NCBI RefSeq assembly: GCF_003583935.1
Contig: NZ_QYRN01000009.1
Coordinates: forward strand, 124,001 to 188,000
DNA: 64,000 bases
Source: Aureimonas flava
Lineage (GTDB): Bacteria > Pseudomonadota > Alphaproteobacteria > Rhizobiales > Rhizobiaceae
Reading direction: 5' to 3'
Shown here: positions 54,762 to 63,742 of the stretch, piece after piece
Numbering within the stretch: position 1 is the first letter of the stretch
Layout of the letters: each line of letters begins with the position of its first letter
Notes under the pieces: generated by a model
What the model saw: the letters and a program-made list of their open reading frames with translations, nothing else
Database searches by the model: none
What the model was told of the DNA's origin: nothing
Program-made: the position numbers and the translations under genes

Positions 54762-56082
54762 AGGCGCATCCTGCCAATTCCCGGACCATCGGCTCTTCAC
54801 TCAAGAACAAGTGCCTCAGCCGCGTCATCATGTTGGTGCTGTTCGACACATCGATGCTTGCTGTCTCCAGGATAGTGGCGTGTCCCGTAATGCGATGGCG
54901 TGCGTGAACCACACCTTCGTGTCCGAGCCCTGGGTGGTGGGGGTAAAGCAACGTCAAGCGCGGGGCGTGATAGAGCTGCGCATAGGCCATCATCTGATAG
55001 ACGTCAGCCTGCGAGACGCCTTGCTTCGGATCATCGATCCGCGAGGCTATCCGCTTCCATTTGGTATCGATGACATGGGTTACCATGCCACCTTTGCGGA
55101 TTAGGATATCGGGCTTGGTCTGGAACAGTCCGCGTTCGCTGTCCTGCGCGCTCAGGCAGAACAGGCGTCCGCCTTGCAGCGAGACGGTGAGGCCCGTTCC
55201 CGCCAGCGCACGGGCGATCAGCCGACCGACATATTCTTCAAACAGAGCGTTCATCTCGAACAGCATCGCGGTGCCCTGGCCGGCGCCGCCCGTAGTTGTC
55301 TGATAACGATCCTGCAAAAAGAGACGGGCCATGGCGAACAGCTCTTGCCACGACCGATTGGTGCGATCGATGACGACCTCGTCCCAGCGCAACGCCGCGA
55401 TCGGCACCTCGCTGATACCGGCATAGACGAAGGCGAGTTCGCGCAGGCGTTGCTGGTTGGCGCTGCGCCGCGAGAGACGCAACAGGCGGACCACCGCCGC
55501 CTTCATGATCCGGTTGAGCGGAGTATCTTCCGATAGGAGATCGAAGCGGCAGGCAAGACGCGAGGGATTGACCGCATGGCGCGTGAACTGGCGCGTGATG
55601 TCGAGCTGACCACGCATGGTCGGCAAGTCTTCTTCGTGCCCGACATAGCGACGCGGCATGCCCTTCCGAAGAGCTTCCGTCAGCTTTTCGCAAAAGATGC
55701 GGATTAAGATTTCGAGCAGGGTTTCGCGCTGCCAGGCGAGATCCGTGATGACGCCGAGGTCGATCTTGAGATCGAGCGCCACCGCCAGCATATGGACCAG
55801 GCGTTTGCGGATCGCCGCATCCTGGTGATCGCGTGTTTCACCGGGCGCAACATCGATCTTGGGCAATATCTCCAGGCTTGCATCGCCCGCCGCCAGAATT
55901 CCGACCACGCCGCGGGCGCGCAAGGCGTGCCGACCATGTTCGAGTACGCCGCTACCGCCCCGGCCGGCAAAGGCCGAGCGCGCCGCCAACCCCGCCATTC
56001 GGTCAGCGTGGCGGGCCGGAATCTGCCCGTCGCCTTCGCCATAGGCGAGCTTGTCCCATTCACGAACCGTGTAGGCGGGCAT
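54754..56082 (-). CDS. McrC-like PD-(D/E)XK endonuclease subunit (island operon gene 3)
   Basis: A 442-residue McrC family protein. The N-terminal half has the beta-rich McrC domain (VLEHGRHALRARGVVGILAA) and the segment MRGQLDITRQFTRH common to the family. The C-terminal nuclease domain shows Asp325 in TKPDILIRKGG and Asp339-Thr-Lys341 in HVIDTKWKRI, a complete PD-(D/E)XK site, with a following Gln-rich helix (DVYQMMAYAQLY). McrC cuts DNA when driven by the McrB ring. The start codon shares one base with the mcrB stop (TGATG). Confidence 0.93.
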   Translation of the reverse strand: MPAYTVREWDKLAYGEGDGQIPARHADRMAGLAARSAFAGRGGSGVLEHGRHALRARGVVGILAAGDASLEILPKIDVAPGETRDHQDAAIRKRLVHMLAVALDLKIDLGVITDLAWQRETLLEILIRIFCEKLTEALRKGMPRRYVGHEEDLPTMRGQLDITRQFTRHAVNPSRLACRFDLLSEDTPLNRIMKAAVVRLLRLSRRSANQQRLRELAFVYAGISEVPIAALRWDEVVIDRTNRSWQELFAMARLFLQDRYQTTTGGAGQGTAMLFEMNALFEEYVGRLIARALAGTGLTVSLQGGRLFCLSAQDSERGLFQTKPDILIRKGGMVTHVIDTKWKRIASRIDDPKQGVSQADVYQMMAYAQLYHAPRLTLLYPHHPGLGHEGVVHARHRITGHATILETASIDVSNSTNMMTRLRHLFLSEEPMVRELAGCAYA

Positions 56083-59000
56083 CAGGCTGCAAAATCCGAG
56101 AAATCGAAACTGGCTTTCACACTCCAGCGCCGCTTGTCTCCGCCCAGTTCATCATCAGCAAAGCCGGATGGAGTCGGAAGACTCATTGATTCCAGGAAAT
56201 GGGCGCCGTTGGTACCGTCACCATCGCCGAGCACTACGGCGACCTTCGACCAGTCCTCATAGAAATACTCGGCCAAAAGCGGGATGATCTTGTGGCGCAT
56301 GACATCCTCGACATCAGCTCGGGAGCTGCATCCGGTAAAATAGGCGTGACCGATCTGGTGCTCGCGATCGAAGAGATATTCGATCCGCTCATTGAGGGTG
56401 TGCAGCAGCTTGCACAGATCAATCCCGTCGAGATTTTCCGCATCAAGCTGCCGCGCCGCCAGCGCCCGGCGAAGCTCTGAAACGTCCGGCATCAGCTCGC
56501 GGAAGGTGAAGCGGCGACGCAGGGCGGTATCGAGCAGCGCGATCGAGCGATCCGCAGTGTTCATCGTTCCGATGATATGCAGATTGGCAGGCACGCCGAA
56601 TTCATCGCCTGAATATGGCAGATGCACCTTGATGGCGTTGGGTTGCCCCAGGCGCTTGTCCGGCTCCAGCAGCGTGATCAATTCGCCGAAGACCTTGGAA
56701 ATGTTGGCCCGGTTGATTTCGTCGATAATCAACACGAAGGCTTCGCGTTCAGCGTCGGCGTCAGCTTCCTTGATCGCGCTGTTCATGTAGCGCTCGAGGG
56801 CCGGAATATTGAGGCGCTCCTTCCTCAGCCCGTAAAGCGACCGCATCGTGAAATTGCCGTCATAGACCTCGGTGACTGGCACGCCGGCAGCATCGTGCCA
56901 AAGCCAGCGCACGGCACGCCTGTGGCCATAGTTCCCCTCTGGCCGCGGATGATATTCATAAGGGCCAGTCACCTCGCCTATGGCGCGGATCAACCGATTC
57001 CCTTTCGACACGACAATGATGTCGCCCGGCTTGAGACGATTCCGAAACGTATCGGTGATCGACACCTGGCCAGACTGCAATGTGACCGGCCCTTCGATCT
57101 TGCCCTTTTCCTGGCACGTTTTCAGGATTTCCTCGGCATCCTCGTACTTCGGGTCGCTCCAGTCGATGTCTTCCCAACTCAGCAGCGTGTAGCCACCCTC
57201 GATCACTTCCTCGAAGAGTTCCTGATCGCCGGCGTCCCGGCTAAAGCCGACCGACATCTTGTAGATTTGGCGGCCATCACTCGTGATCCGATTGCTGATC
57301 GCCGTTTTGCCCAATCCGGTCTCGGCCCGCTTCGCAATGCGCCGGAAAATCCCGGGCACCGTTTCCAGTCGGAACCCTGCTGACGATGCGCCTTCGTCGT
57401 CATCCGATCCTGTCATGGGCTGGCGACCCTCGACAAAATCCTCGTAGGCCATCGACTGGTGAAATGTGACGAACTCGATCCGGCCTTCGCCGGCAAGACG
57501 GCGATACTCGGCCATCAGGGCATCGCGATCATCGCGCACCGGCTCGGCCGCGGCGTCACCCAGACAAAGCCGCACGGCCTCCCAGGCCGTGGCATAGGTC
57601 TTGCCGGTCCCCGGGGGGCCGTAAAGGATGAGATTGGTGGCGGCGGGCATTGCGGTCATGGGTTCAAAGGTCATGGGTTGGCGCCCTTCCGCTGAGGCGA
57701 GCTGATAGGTGAAAACGGTGGAGCTGCTGGGATTGGGCTGGGTGTGCGTTGGCGCGGGGACGCGGGCGCTTTCCTGGAACTTCGCGCCGCCGAGAGCGCT
57801 GCAAATGGCCGGATGCGCATTGTCCAGACCCATTTCGCGACCGAGAGTGCCCGCGCGGATCGAAACCTCTGCCGCGCCGTTCTCACGGGCCGGCTCGATA
57901 TAATAGTTGAGCGCGCATAGCCGGATGCGATCGGCATCGCCGATCAGATGCTGATAGCGCTCAGGCGGAGTGACCGGCATGTCATCGCCATCGACGATGA
58001 TGTAGCCGGCATTGTGGAGCTGGGCGGCTGCATCCGCCTTCTGTCCCCAACCGCCATTGAGCTGCGTCTTGCCGCGCAGGAAGCCGACGATCGGCTTCGA
58101 AGGGTAGACCCGATTGGGCCGCTCGCGTGTCGAACGGACCCAATAGTCGCGTGGCTCGCCGAATGCGTCGAAGATCGCGCTGTGCTCGCCCGACTGGCGG
58201 TAGCTGTCATAGGCGTCAAATGCCGCTTCGATCGCTTCGCGCGAAAAGGTAGCCGCGTTCTCTTCCTTGTAATTGTGGACGATCCACAGCGCGCCTTGCA
58301 CATCGATCATGTCGCGCGGCGCCAGACCCTGGGACGAAAAGGCACAGCGTACAGCCTGCATGAAGCGCAGTTCGTCACGGTAGGTGTCGGCCATCGACGC
58401 GTTGTCGGGAAACCGGCTGCCCACAGCTTCCAGCCAGAGGTCTTGGCGCACGGAATGGCGAATGTAGATACCGTGATCGGGAGCGAGATGAAGGAACAGA
58501 AACTCCGCAATCTGTCGTGCCGGATCGGGTTTGCCGTCCGGAACCGCTGCGATCCAGGCGCTGACAAAGGTCTCCAGCGCTGAGGCGTGGCTTTCCGACG
58601 CGCCGAGCGCCGCATCTATGAGCGTGCGCAAGGCTGGCCAGAGCTTTTCGCGATTCGCATCCCCCTTGGGCGACATCGGCCAATAGGCGCGCCATTGCAG
58701 AAGGTTGCTTTTAGCCAGCGCGGTATTGACGGCGTCGGCCAGTTCCTGATCGGAGCCCGCCTGCGTGATCGCAGCCTTGAGGTCGGCCGCGATCTCCAGC
58801 TTGTAGATCCGTTCCGCCTCGTCGAAATGCGGATCCGGCCGGTCGAAACGGTCGAGTGCAGGAAAGAAATGGCGCAGCCGCTCGATCCAGCGCGTGATCG
58901 CAGCCGGGTTGAGCATCAACGCATCGCCCGACTGCGACAGCACCGCGATCAGACGGCGCAAGGCTTCGGCGCTTTCGATCCGCACGACAAAACAGTCTGC

Positions 59001-59321
59001 GTCGCCAAAAGACCAGTCGCGGCTGAGGGCGGAATGCCGTCCGCCATCCTTCATGCCACTCTGAAAGGGCCGTGGTTCGCTGGAAAAGCGGTTCGCCTCA
59101 ACCAGATCGCGCCATTTCGCGTGGAGGAAGACGTTGGCCGGGTTCTGGATTTCCCACAGCAGATGATCGCCCGCGCCGAACTTGAAGGCCACCATCTTCT
59201 TGGTGACCCCGTCGCCGGGGCGCAGAGCCGAGCCGCGCAAAACCTCGAAAAGCGCACGGCGCAGCGGTAAGGGACGCTCCCGCTCATTCTCCTCGAGGCG
59301 CGCCTCGAAACTCTCCCACAT
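56082..59321 (-). CDS. McrB-like AAA+ GTPase with inserted EVE-like domain (island operon gene 2)
   Basis: A 1079-residue protein. The AAA+ domain has Walker A GPPGTGKT (568-575), Walker B IIDEINRANISKVFGE (about 865-880) and the McrB signature MNTADRS (920-926) with ALRRRF. Between them, about residues 689-795, is an inserted module ending GDIIVVSKGNRLIRAIGEVTG (from 766), which looks like the EVE/PUA-type domains that read modified bases. The 550-residue N-terminus is of unknown family and could be the target-recognition part. It starts directly after the stop of gene 1, with no gap. Confidence 0.92.
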   Translation of the reverse strand: MWESFEARLEENERERPLPLRRALFEVLRGSALRPGDGVTKKMVAFKFGAGDHLLWEIQNPANVFLHAKWRDLVEANRFSSEPRPFQSGMKDGGRHSALSRDWSFGDADCFVVRIESAEALRRLIAVLSQSGDALMLNPAAITRWIERLRHFFPALDRFDRPDPHFDEAERIYKLEIAADLKAAITQAGSDQELADAVNTALAKSNLLQWRAYWPMSPKGDANREKLWPALRTLIDAALGASESHASALETFVSAWIAAVPDGKPDPARQIAEFLFLHLAPDHGIYIRHSVRQDLWLEAVGSRFPDNASMADTYRDELRFMQAVRCAFSSQGLAPRDMIDVQGALWIVHNYKEENAATFSREAIEAAFDAYDSYRQSGEHSAIFDAFGEPRDYWVRSTRERPNRVYPSKPIVGFLRGKTQLNGGWGQKADAAAQLHNAGYIIVDGDDMPVTPPERYQHLIGDADRIRLCALNYYIEPARENGAAEVSIRAGTLGREMGLDNAHPAICSALGGAKFQESARVPAPTHTQPNPSSSTVFTYQLASAEGRQPMTFEPMTAMPAATNLILYGPPGTGKTYATAWEAVRLCLGDAAAEPVRDDRDALMAEYRRLAGEGRIEFVTFHQSMAYEDFVEGRQPMTGSDDDEGASSAGFRLETVPGIFRRIAKRAETGLGKTAISNRITSDGRQIYKMSVGFSRDAGDQELFEEVIEGGYTLLSWEDIDWSDPKYEDAEEILKTCQEKGKIEGPVTLQSGQVSITDTFRNRLKPGDIIVVSKGNRLIRAIGEVTGPYEYHPRPEGNYGHRRAVRWLWHDAAGVPVTEVYDGNFTMRSLYGLRKERLNIPALERYMNSAIKEADADAEREAFVLIIDEINRANISKVFGELITLLEPDKRLGQPNAIKVHLPYSGDEFGVPANLHIIGTMNTADRSIALLDTALRRRFTFRELMPDVSELRRALAARQLDAENLDGIDLCKLLHTLNERIEYLFDREHQIGHAYFTGCSSRADVEDVMRHKIIPLLAEYFYEDWSKVAVVLGDGDGTNGAHFLESMSLPTPSGFADDELGGDKRRWSVKASFDFSDFAA

Positions 59322-62300
59322 TCAACGATCTCCAAAATCAGGCAAGGCGCACAGCGTGTTTACGAGGCGCATCTGTTCGACGGTGTCGCATTTGGCTTCA
59401 CGCAACCGCGGCGCACCGAAAACGAGCGCCAGGCCTTTGGCGCGAGAGACGGCGACATTGATGCGGTTGAGCGAGAACAGGAAATCCATGCCGCGCGGTA
59501 TCTCCTCGACAGAGGAAGCGGTCATGGACACCAGGCAGACGGGCGCTTCCTGCCCCTGGAACTTGTCTACCGTGCCAACACGGATGGCAGCGGACAAAGC
59601 GTCCTGCAGCGCATTGACCTGGGCATTGTATGGCGCGACGACGATGATGTCGGCGGGCCCGAGCGGGCGTGTCTTCCCTTCCTTGCCAGTCCAGCTGCCC
59701 GACAGCAGATCGTCGATCGTCGCCTTGATCGCGGCGACTTCCTCGGCCGCGATCTGGGCATTGCCTTCATGCACGATCGGCATCCAGAAGGCGCCGGCTT
59801 GGGCACATCCCGTCCCGCGCACGGCCTGGTTCGCAGTATCAGGCTGGCTCGCCAGTCGACCTTCATAGACCTGCCGCGAAATAAATCCGCACACATCGGG
59901 GTGCATCCGGCGCGAGACCGGCAGGAAGATGCCGCGATCGGACGGGATGGTAGCGTGATCGCCCAACATCCATTCCAGGCAGGAGAGGTTGGCCGGATCG
60001 GGATGCGCGCCCTGGATCACCTGCGGCAATTGACGGGGATCGCCGACCAGCACGATGTTGCGCGCACACCGGCCCATGGCGACCATATTGGCGAGCCCCA
60101 CCTGGCCGGCCTCATCGACGAACAGCCAATCTAGCGCCTGTTCCTGTTCGGGCCGGGCAAAAAAGAAGGCCGTGCCGCCGACCACATGGGCACGGCTCCA
60201 TAGGGGATCGTCATTGGCGGTCGAGCGGATGACGCCGACACAGCTTTCGGGGTAACCGTCCTCGCCGCCGCTGACCTTGTGGGCGATGCACAAGCCCCGG
60301 ACAGGTTCGCCATCCTCTTGGGCGGCAAGACATCCCATCAGCACATTTCGGACGGCCTCATGGCTGTTCGAGGCGACACCCACGCGCTGGCCCTGGCGCA
60401 CCAGCGACAGAAGCGCCCGGGCGGTGACATAGGTCTTGCCAGTCCCCGGCGGCCCCTGGATCGGCAGCACGGTGCCGTCCATGGCGGCGATCGCCGCGAT
60501 CGTGCCCGTCAACGGGTCCGCGCCGTCGAGCAGGTCGGCGCGCGGCCCCGTTGTAAGTCGCGGCGCGGCCCGACCAAGCAGATCATCGAGCGCGGTCAGA
60601 CGGCGTGGGCCGCATTGATCGGCGATCACATCGCGCAGGGCGGCGGCGATGACGTCGGTGCTCAGCGGCCAGTCGGGATGCAGCGTCAGGCGATCCGTCA
60701 GAAGATGCGCCTTGGCGGGTCCGGCCTTGACCGCGATGATCCGCGCGGTACGGTCGAGATCTTCAATGCTGACACTGGCCGGCGGACCATCGACGACCGG
60801 GACGGTCGCGCTGCGGCCGGCGCGCAGCTTGGTCTCCTGCTGCGGGAAGAGATAGCGGCGCATCATGGAGCGTTTGACCGGTACAGCGGGGCCGATCGCC
60901 TCAAGGCCGGCCAGCGCATCGAGGTCGTCGATCAGATCGTCCTCGTCCTTGCCGGCGCTGTCGAAGACTGCCCATTGCGCCGGCTTGGCCTCGCGCTTGT
61001 GGAACAGGCCGAGATTGAACAACATCTCCTGTCGGTCCTGCGGCAGGCCGGAAGCGACGAGACTGGCGCGCAGGCCTTGCGTATCGGCATCTTCCTCGAC
61101 TTCCTTGTCGCTGGCGTCGACCGCCAGCACCGGCCAGGGCGCCGCAGGCCGGATGTTCACCAGCCAGTCGCGCAGCTCCTCGGTCGAGACGCAGTCGACA
61201 CGATTATAGTCCTCGATTTCATCGAGGATCGATTGCTCACCGGTTTCGCGCCAACGCTCATAGGCGACGACCGAGCCGCCTGCGGTCTTCACTTCACCGA
61301 CGCGCACCCGGCCGTAGAAGGCTTCCATCGACTTGATCGAATAATTGGCTTCTGAACCAATGAGCCCACCACGCACCACCGCGAAGAGATCGACAAAGCG
61401 CCGTTCGCGCAGCAGACGATCGAGGAAGGCCTCGCCGATCCCGTATTTGGCGGTCAGCCGCCGCATGGCGGTGATCTCATAGGGCGCATAGTGATAAATG
61501 CGCGCCTCGGGATAGGCCGTGAGCCGCTGCCGGAAGAAATCGAGAAGCTCGGACAAGGCCCGCGCCTCGGCGGCATGATCATGCGCCCAGAATGCCTTGA
61601 ACTGGCCGTCGAGCCAGACGCCGTGCAGATATTCAAGGCCGCCCTCGTAGTGCGGGTCGCCCTCGATATCGTAGAAGATGTCGCCGGGCTGCGGCGCCGG
61701 CAGGAGATCGAAGCCCTTGCCAGGTTCCGCCTCACGCAATTCAAAATCGGGCGTCCCGGTCTTGCGGGCATGTTGCAGCCGGGCCTGCGTCACGAGGCGG
61801 GCTCGGGTGTTGTCGGCCATGCCGCGGACGGAATGGTCGAGTCCGGCCAGCGCCTCCATGGTCGTGACGCCCGCCGCTTCGAGCTTCTTGATCTGGCTAC
61901 GGCTGATATTGGCGACGTTGAACAGGCTATCCTCGGCCTGCCACTGGCTCTCGCAATGATCACCCCAGCGGCACAACGCGCAGTCGGCGCAAGGGACGGG
62001 CCGGGTCGGCGCCAGGTTTTCCAGGAAGCTTTCGAGCCGGCGGCGCGCCATGCGGGCATAGGCCTGATAGTCGGCGAGGCGCAGGCGCGCACGGCTGCCA
62101 TCGCCCAGCTCGACATGGGCAAACTCGGGAGCGACGCCCTGAATCTGCGTCAGCAGGTCCGAATAGAGCACCAGCTGAAGCACATGTTTGGGATGAGGAC
62201 GTCGCTTGAGCTTGGTGTCGGTTACTTCATAGCTGAAGGGGCCAAGATCCGATGGGCGCTCGACACGTTCGAGAAAGTCCGACCAGCCGCCCCAATTGTC

Positions 62301-62681
62301 GCCGAGCAGCGCCCCCTGGAAGACAATCTGCGGACCGCCCGCCAGAGCCGCGCGGGTCGCCCGTGCGTTGTCGGCGAGATCGGACCGCGCGATCTCCACG
62401 ACCGATACGCCCGAGGCTTTGAGCTTGGCCAGGTGCGCCGCTTCATGAGCATCGCCCTGTTTCTGGAGCAGAGCCGCATCATCGCTATCCGCGCGGGGCA
62501 CGAGGCCTTCGCCGCGCATATGGGTGAGGTCGAGTGCTGTCGCGTGGGCGCAGCCCATGAACCGCATCAGATCCGATGCGGACAATAATATTCGGTCCCC
62601 TTCGATACTTCGCACTACCACCCCCTGTTCGAGCGCAATCGCGACAAGACTTGCATCTCGACAGATTGCCAGTTCAGCCAT
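59322..62681 (-). CDS. TM0106-type nuclease-helicase fusion (island operon gene 1)
   Basis: A 1119-residue protein with three enzymatic parts. (a) A Cas4/RecB-like nuclease at about 35-245: Cys44, His79, Asp134, Asp155-Thr-Lys157, Gln169 and a Cys cluster (231, 234, 237, 243) for an iron-sulfur site. (b) A DEDD-type exonuclease domain (FYDIEGDPHYEGG at about 335, later DCVSTEELRDWL). (c) An SF1 UPF1/DNA2-like helicase with GPPGTGKT (743-750), VDEAGQV, GDPRQLPQV, TVDKFQGQEA and RINVAVSRAKG. ATG at 62681 is preferred to a TTG at 62699 because the TTG lies inside the palindromic operator. Confidence 0.92.
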   Translation of the reverse strand: MAELAICRDASLVAIALEQGVVVRSIEGDRILLSASDLMRFMGCAHATALDLTHMRGEGLVPRADSDDAALLQKQGDAHEAAHLAKLKASGVSVVEIARSDLADNARATRAALAGGPQIVFQGALLGDNWGGWSDFLERVERPSDLGPFSYEVTDTKLKRRPHPKHVLQLVLYSDLLTQIQGVAPEFAHVELGDGSRARLRLADYQAYARMARRRLESFLENLAPTRPVPCADCALCRWGDHCESQWQAEDSLFNVANISRSQIKKLEAAGVTTMEALAGLDHSVRGMADNTRARLVTQARLQHARKTGTPDFELREAEPGKGFDLLPAPQPGDIFYDIEGDPHYEGGLEYLHGVWLDGQFKAFWAHDHAAEARALSELLDFFRQRLTAYPEARIYHYAPYEITAMRRLTAKYGIGEAFLDRLLRERRFVDLFAVVRGGLIGSEANYSIKSMEAFYGRVRVGEVKTAGGSVVAYERWRETGEQSILDEIEDYNRVDCVSTEELRDWLVNIRPAAPWPVLAVDASDKEVEEDADTQGLRASLVASGLPQDRQEMLFNLGLFHKREAKPAQWAVFDSAGKDEDDLIDDLDALAGLEAIGPAVPVKRSMMRRYLFPQQETKLRAGRSATVPVVDGPPASVSIEDLDRTARIIAVKAGPAKAHLLTDRLTLHPDWPLSTDVIAAALRDVIADQCGPRRLTALDDLLGRAAPRLTTGPRADLLDGADPLTGTIAAIAAMDGTVLPIQGPPGTGKTYVTARALLSLVRQGQRVGVASNSHEAVRNVLMGCLAAQEDGEPVRGLCIAHKVSGGEDGYPESCVGVIRSTANDDPLWSRAHVVGGTAFFFARPEQEQALDWLFVDEAGQVGLANMVAMGRCARNIVLVGDPRQLPQVIQGAHPDPANLSCLEWMLGDHATIPSDRGIFLPVSRRMHPDVCGFISRQVYEGRLASQPDTANQAVRGTGCAQAGAFWMPIVHEGNAQIAAEEVAAIKATIDDLLSGSWTGKEGKTRPLGPADIIVVAPYNAQVNALQDALSAAIRVGTVDKFQGQEAPVCLVSMTASSVEEIPRGMDFLFSLNRINVAVSRAKGLALVFGAPRLREAKCDTVEQMRLVNTLCALPDFGDR

Positions 62682-62693
62682 AGCGTGCGTGGG

Positions 62694-62714
62694 TGTCAAT
62701 ATCTGACATAGTCA
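62694..62714. promoter_or_regulatory. overlapping palindromes between the divergent island genes, candidate WYL operator
   Basis: TGTCA atatc TGACA is a perfect inverted repeat, and TGAC ata GTCA is a second one sharing bases with it. They lie in the 51-bp gap between the start of the nuclease-helicase gene (62681) and that of the WYL regulator (62733), where both promoters must be. An operator here would let the regulator control itself and the operon. Confidence 0.6.
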
Positions 62715-62732
62715 ACGGCCGGGATTTGGATC

Positions 62733-63716
62733 ATGTCGTTCGCCAAGGCTCAGGATCTCATCAGGCTGGCGCGGCTGGCGGCCACCCGCCGGACCGGAAT
62801 CGGCCTCGATGAGATCTGCGAGGAATTCGACATCTCGCACCGCACGGCACAGCGCATGACCGACGCGCTCGAGACCGTGTTCACCAATGTAGAGGTGATG
62901 GATGGACCCGATCGCCGGAGACGCTGGCGCGTCGCTGACACGATGCTCGACCGGCTCCAGACCCGCCCGGAAACGGCGATTGAAGCCTTGGAGATCGCCG
63001 GCAGGACGGCGCGCGGCGATGGCCGGCTGCGCCACGCGGCGGCGCTTGAGGATCTACGCGACGGATTGCTGGCCCGCCTGACGACCAAAGACGCCCTGCG
63101 CACCGAAACCGATGTTGAAGCCGTCCTCCTCGCGATGGGATCGGTCACCCGGCCCGGTCCACGGGTCAATCTGACGCCGGCGGTGCTGGATGCGGTGATC
63201 GAGGGGCTGCGCGGCCCGTTCCGCTTGCGGTTGCGTTACGGGACCGAGGATGCGCCCGAACGGATCATCGAGCCGCATGGCCTCTTGCTGGGCCACCGCA
63301 GCTATCTCGTGGCGCGCCAACCGGCGCGCGGCGGCGACATCCTGAATTTCCGGATGGACCGTATCCTGAGCGCCCAGACGCTGGACGAGAGCTTCAGCCT
63401 GGCGCCAGGCTTTTCGCTGGAGAACTATGCGGCGCAATCGTTCGGCGTCTACCAGGACCCGGCGCAATATGACGAGGTCATCTGGCGTTTCGCGCCACAC
63501 GCCGCAGCGCGGGCGGCCGAGTTCTGCTTTCACCCGAAACAAGCAGTTGAACCGCAGGAGGATGGCGGTCTCATCGTGCGCTTTCATGCGGCGGGCTGGC
63601 TCGAAATGGCGTGGCATCTCTATCAATGGGGCGATGCGGTCGAGGTCATCGCGCCCGATGGCCTGCGCGCCCTGATCGAAAACCACCGCAGGAGTGATTT
63701 CGACGCCCTGCCCTAA
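62733..63716 (+). CDS. WYL-domain transcriptional regulator
   Basis: A 327-residue protein with an N-terminal winged HTH (about 1-60: IGLDEICEEFDISHRTAQRMTDAL), a WYL domain around residues 165-225 (ERIIEPHGLLLGHRSYLVAR) and a C-terminal WCX region. WYL regulators such as BrxR and CapW repress defence operons until a ligand, probably nucleic acid, binds. It is divergent from the five-gene operon and shares its promoter region. The gene downstream follows after 26 nt. Confidence 0.92.
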   Translation: MSFAKAQDLIRLARLAATRRTGIGLDEICEEFDISHRTAQRMTDALETVFTNVEVMDGPDRRRRWRVADTMLDRLQTRPETAIEALEIAGRTARGDGRLRHAAALEDLRDGLLARLTTKDALRTETDVEAVLLAMGSVTRPGPRVNLTPAVLDAVIEGLRGPFRLRLRYGTEDAPERIIEPHGLLLGHRSYLVARQPARGGDILNFRMDRILSAQTLDESFSLAPGFSLENYAAQSFGVYQDPAQYDEVIWRFAPHAAARAAEFCFHPKQAVEPQEDGGLIVRFHAAGWLEMAWHLYQWGDAVEVIAPDGLRALIENHRRSDFDALP

Positions 63717-63742
63717 AGCAACAGGAATGAAGCGGAGTGACC

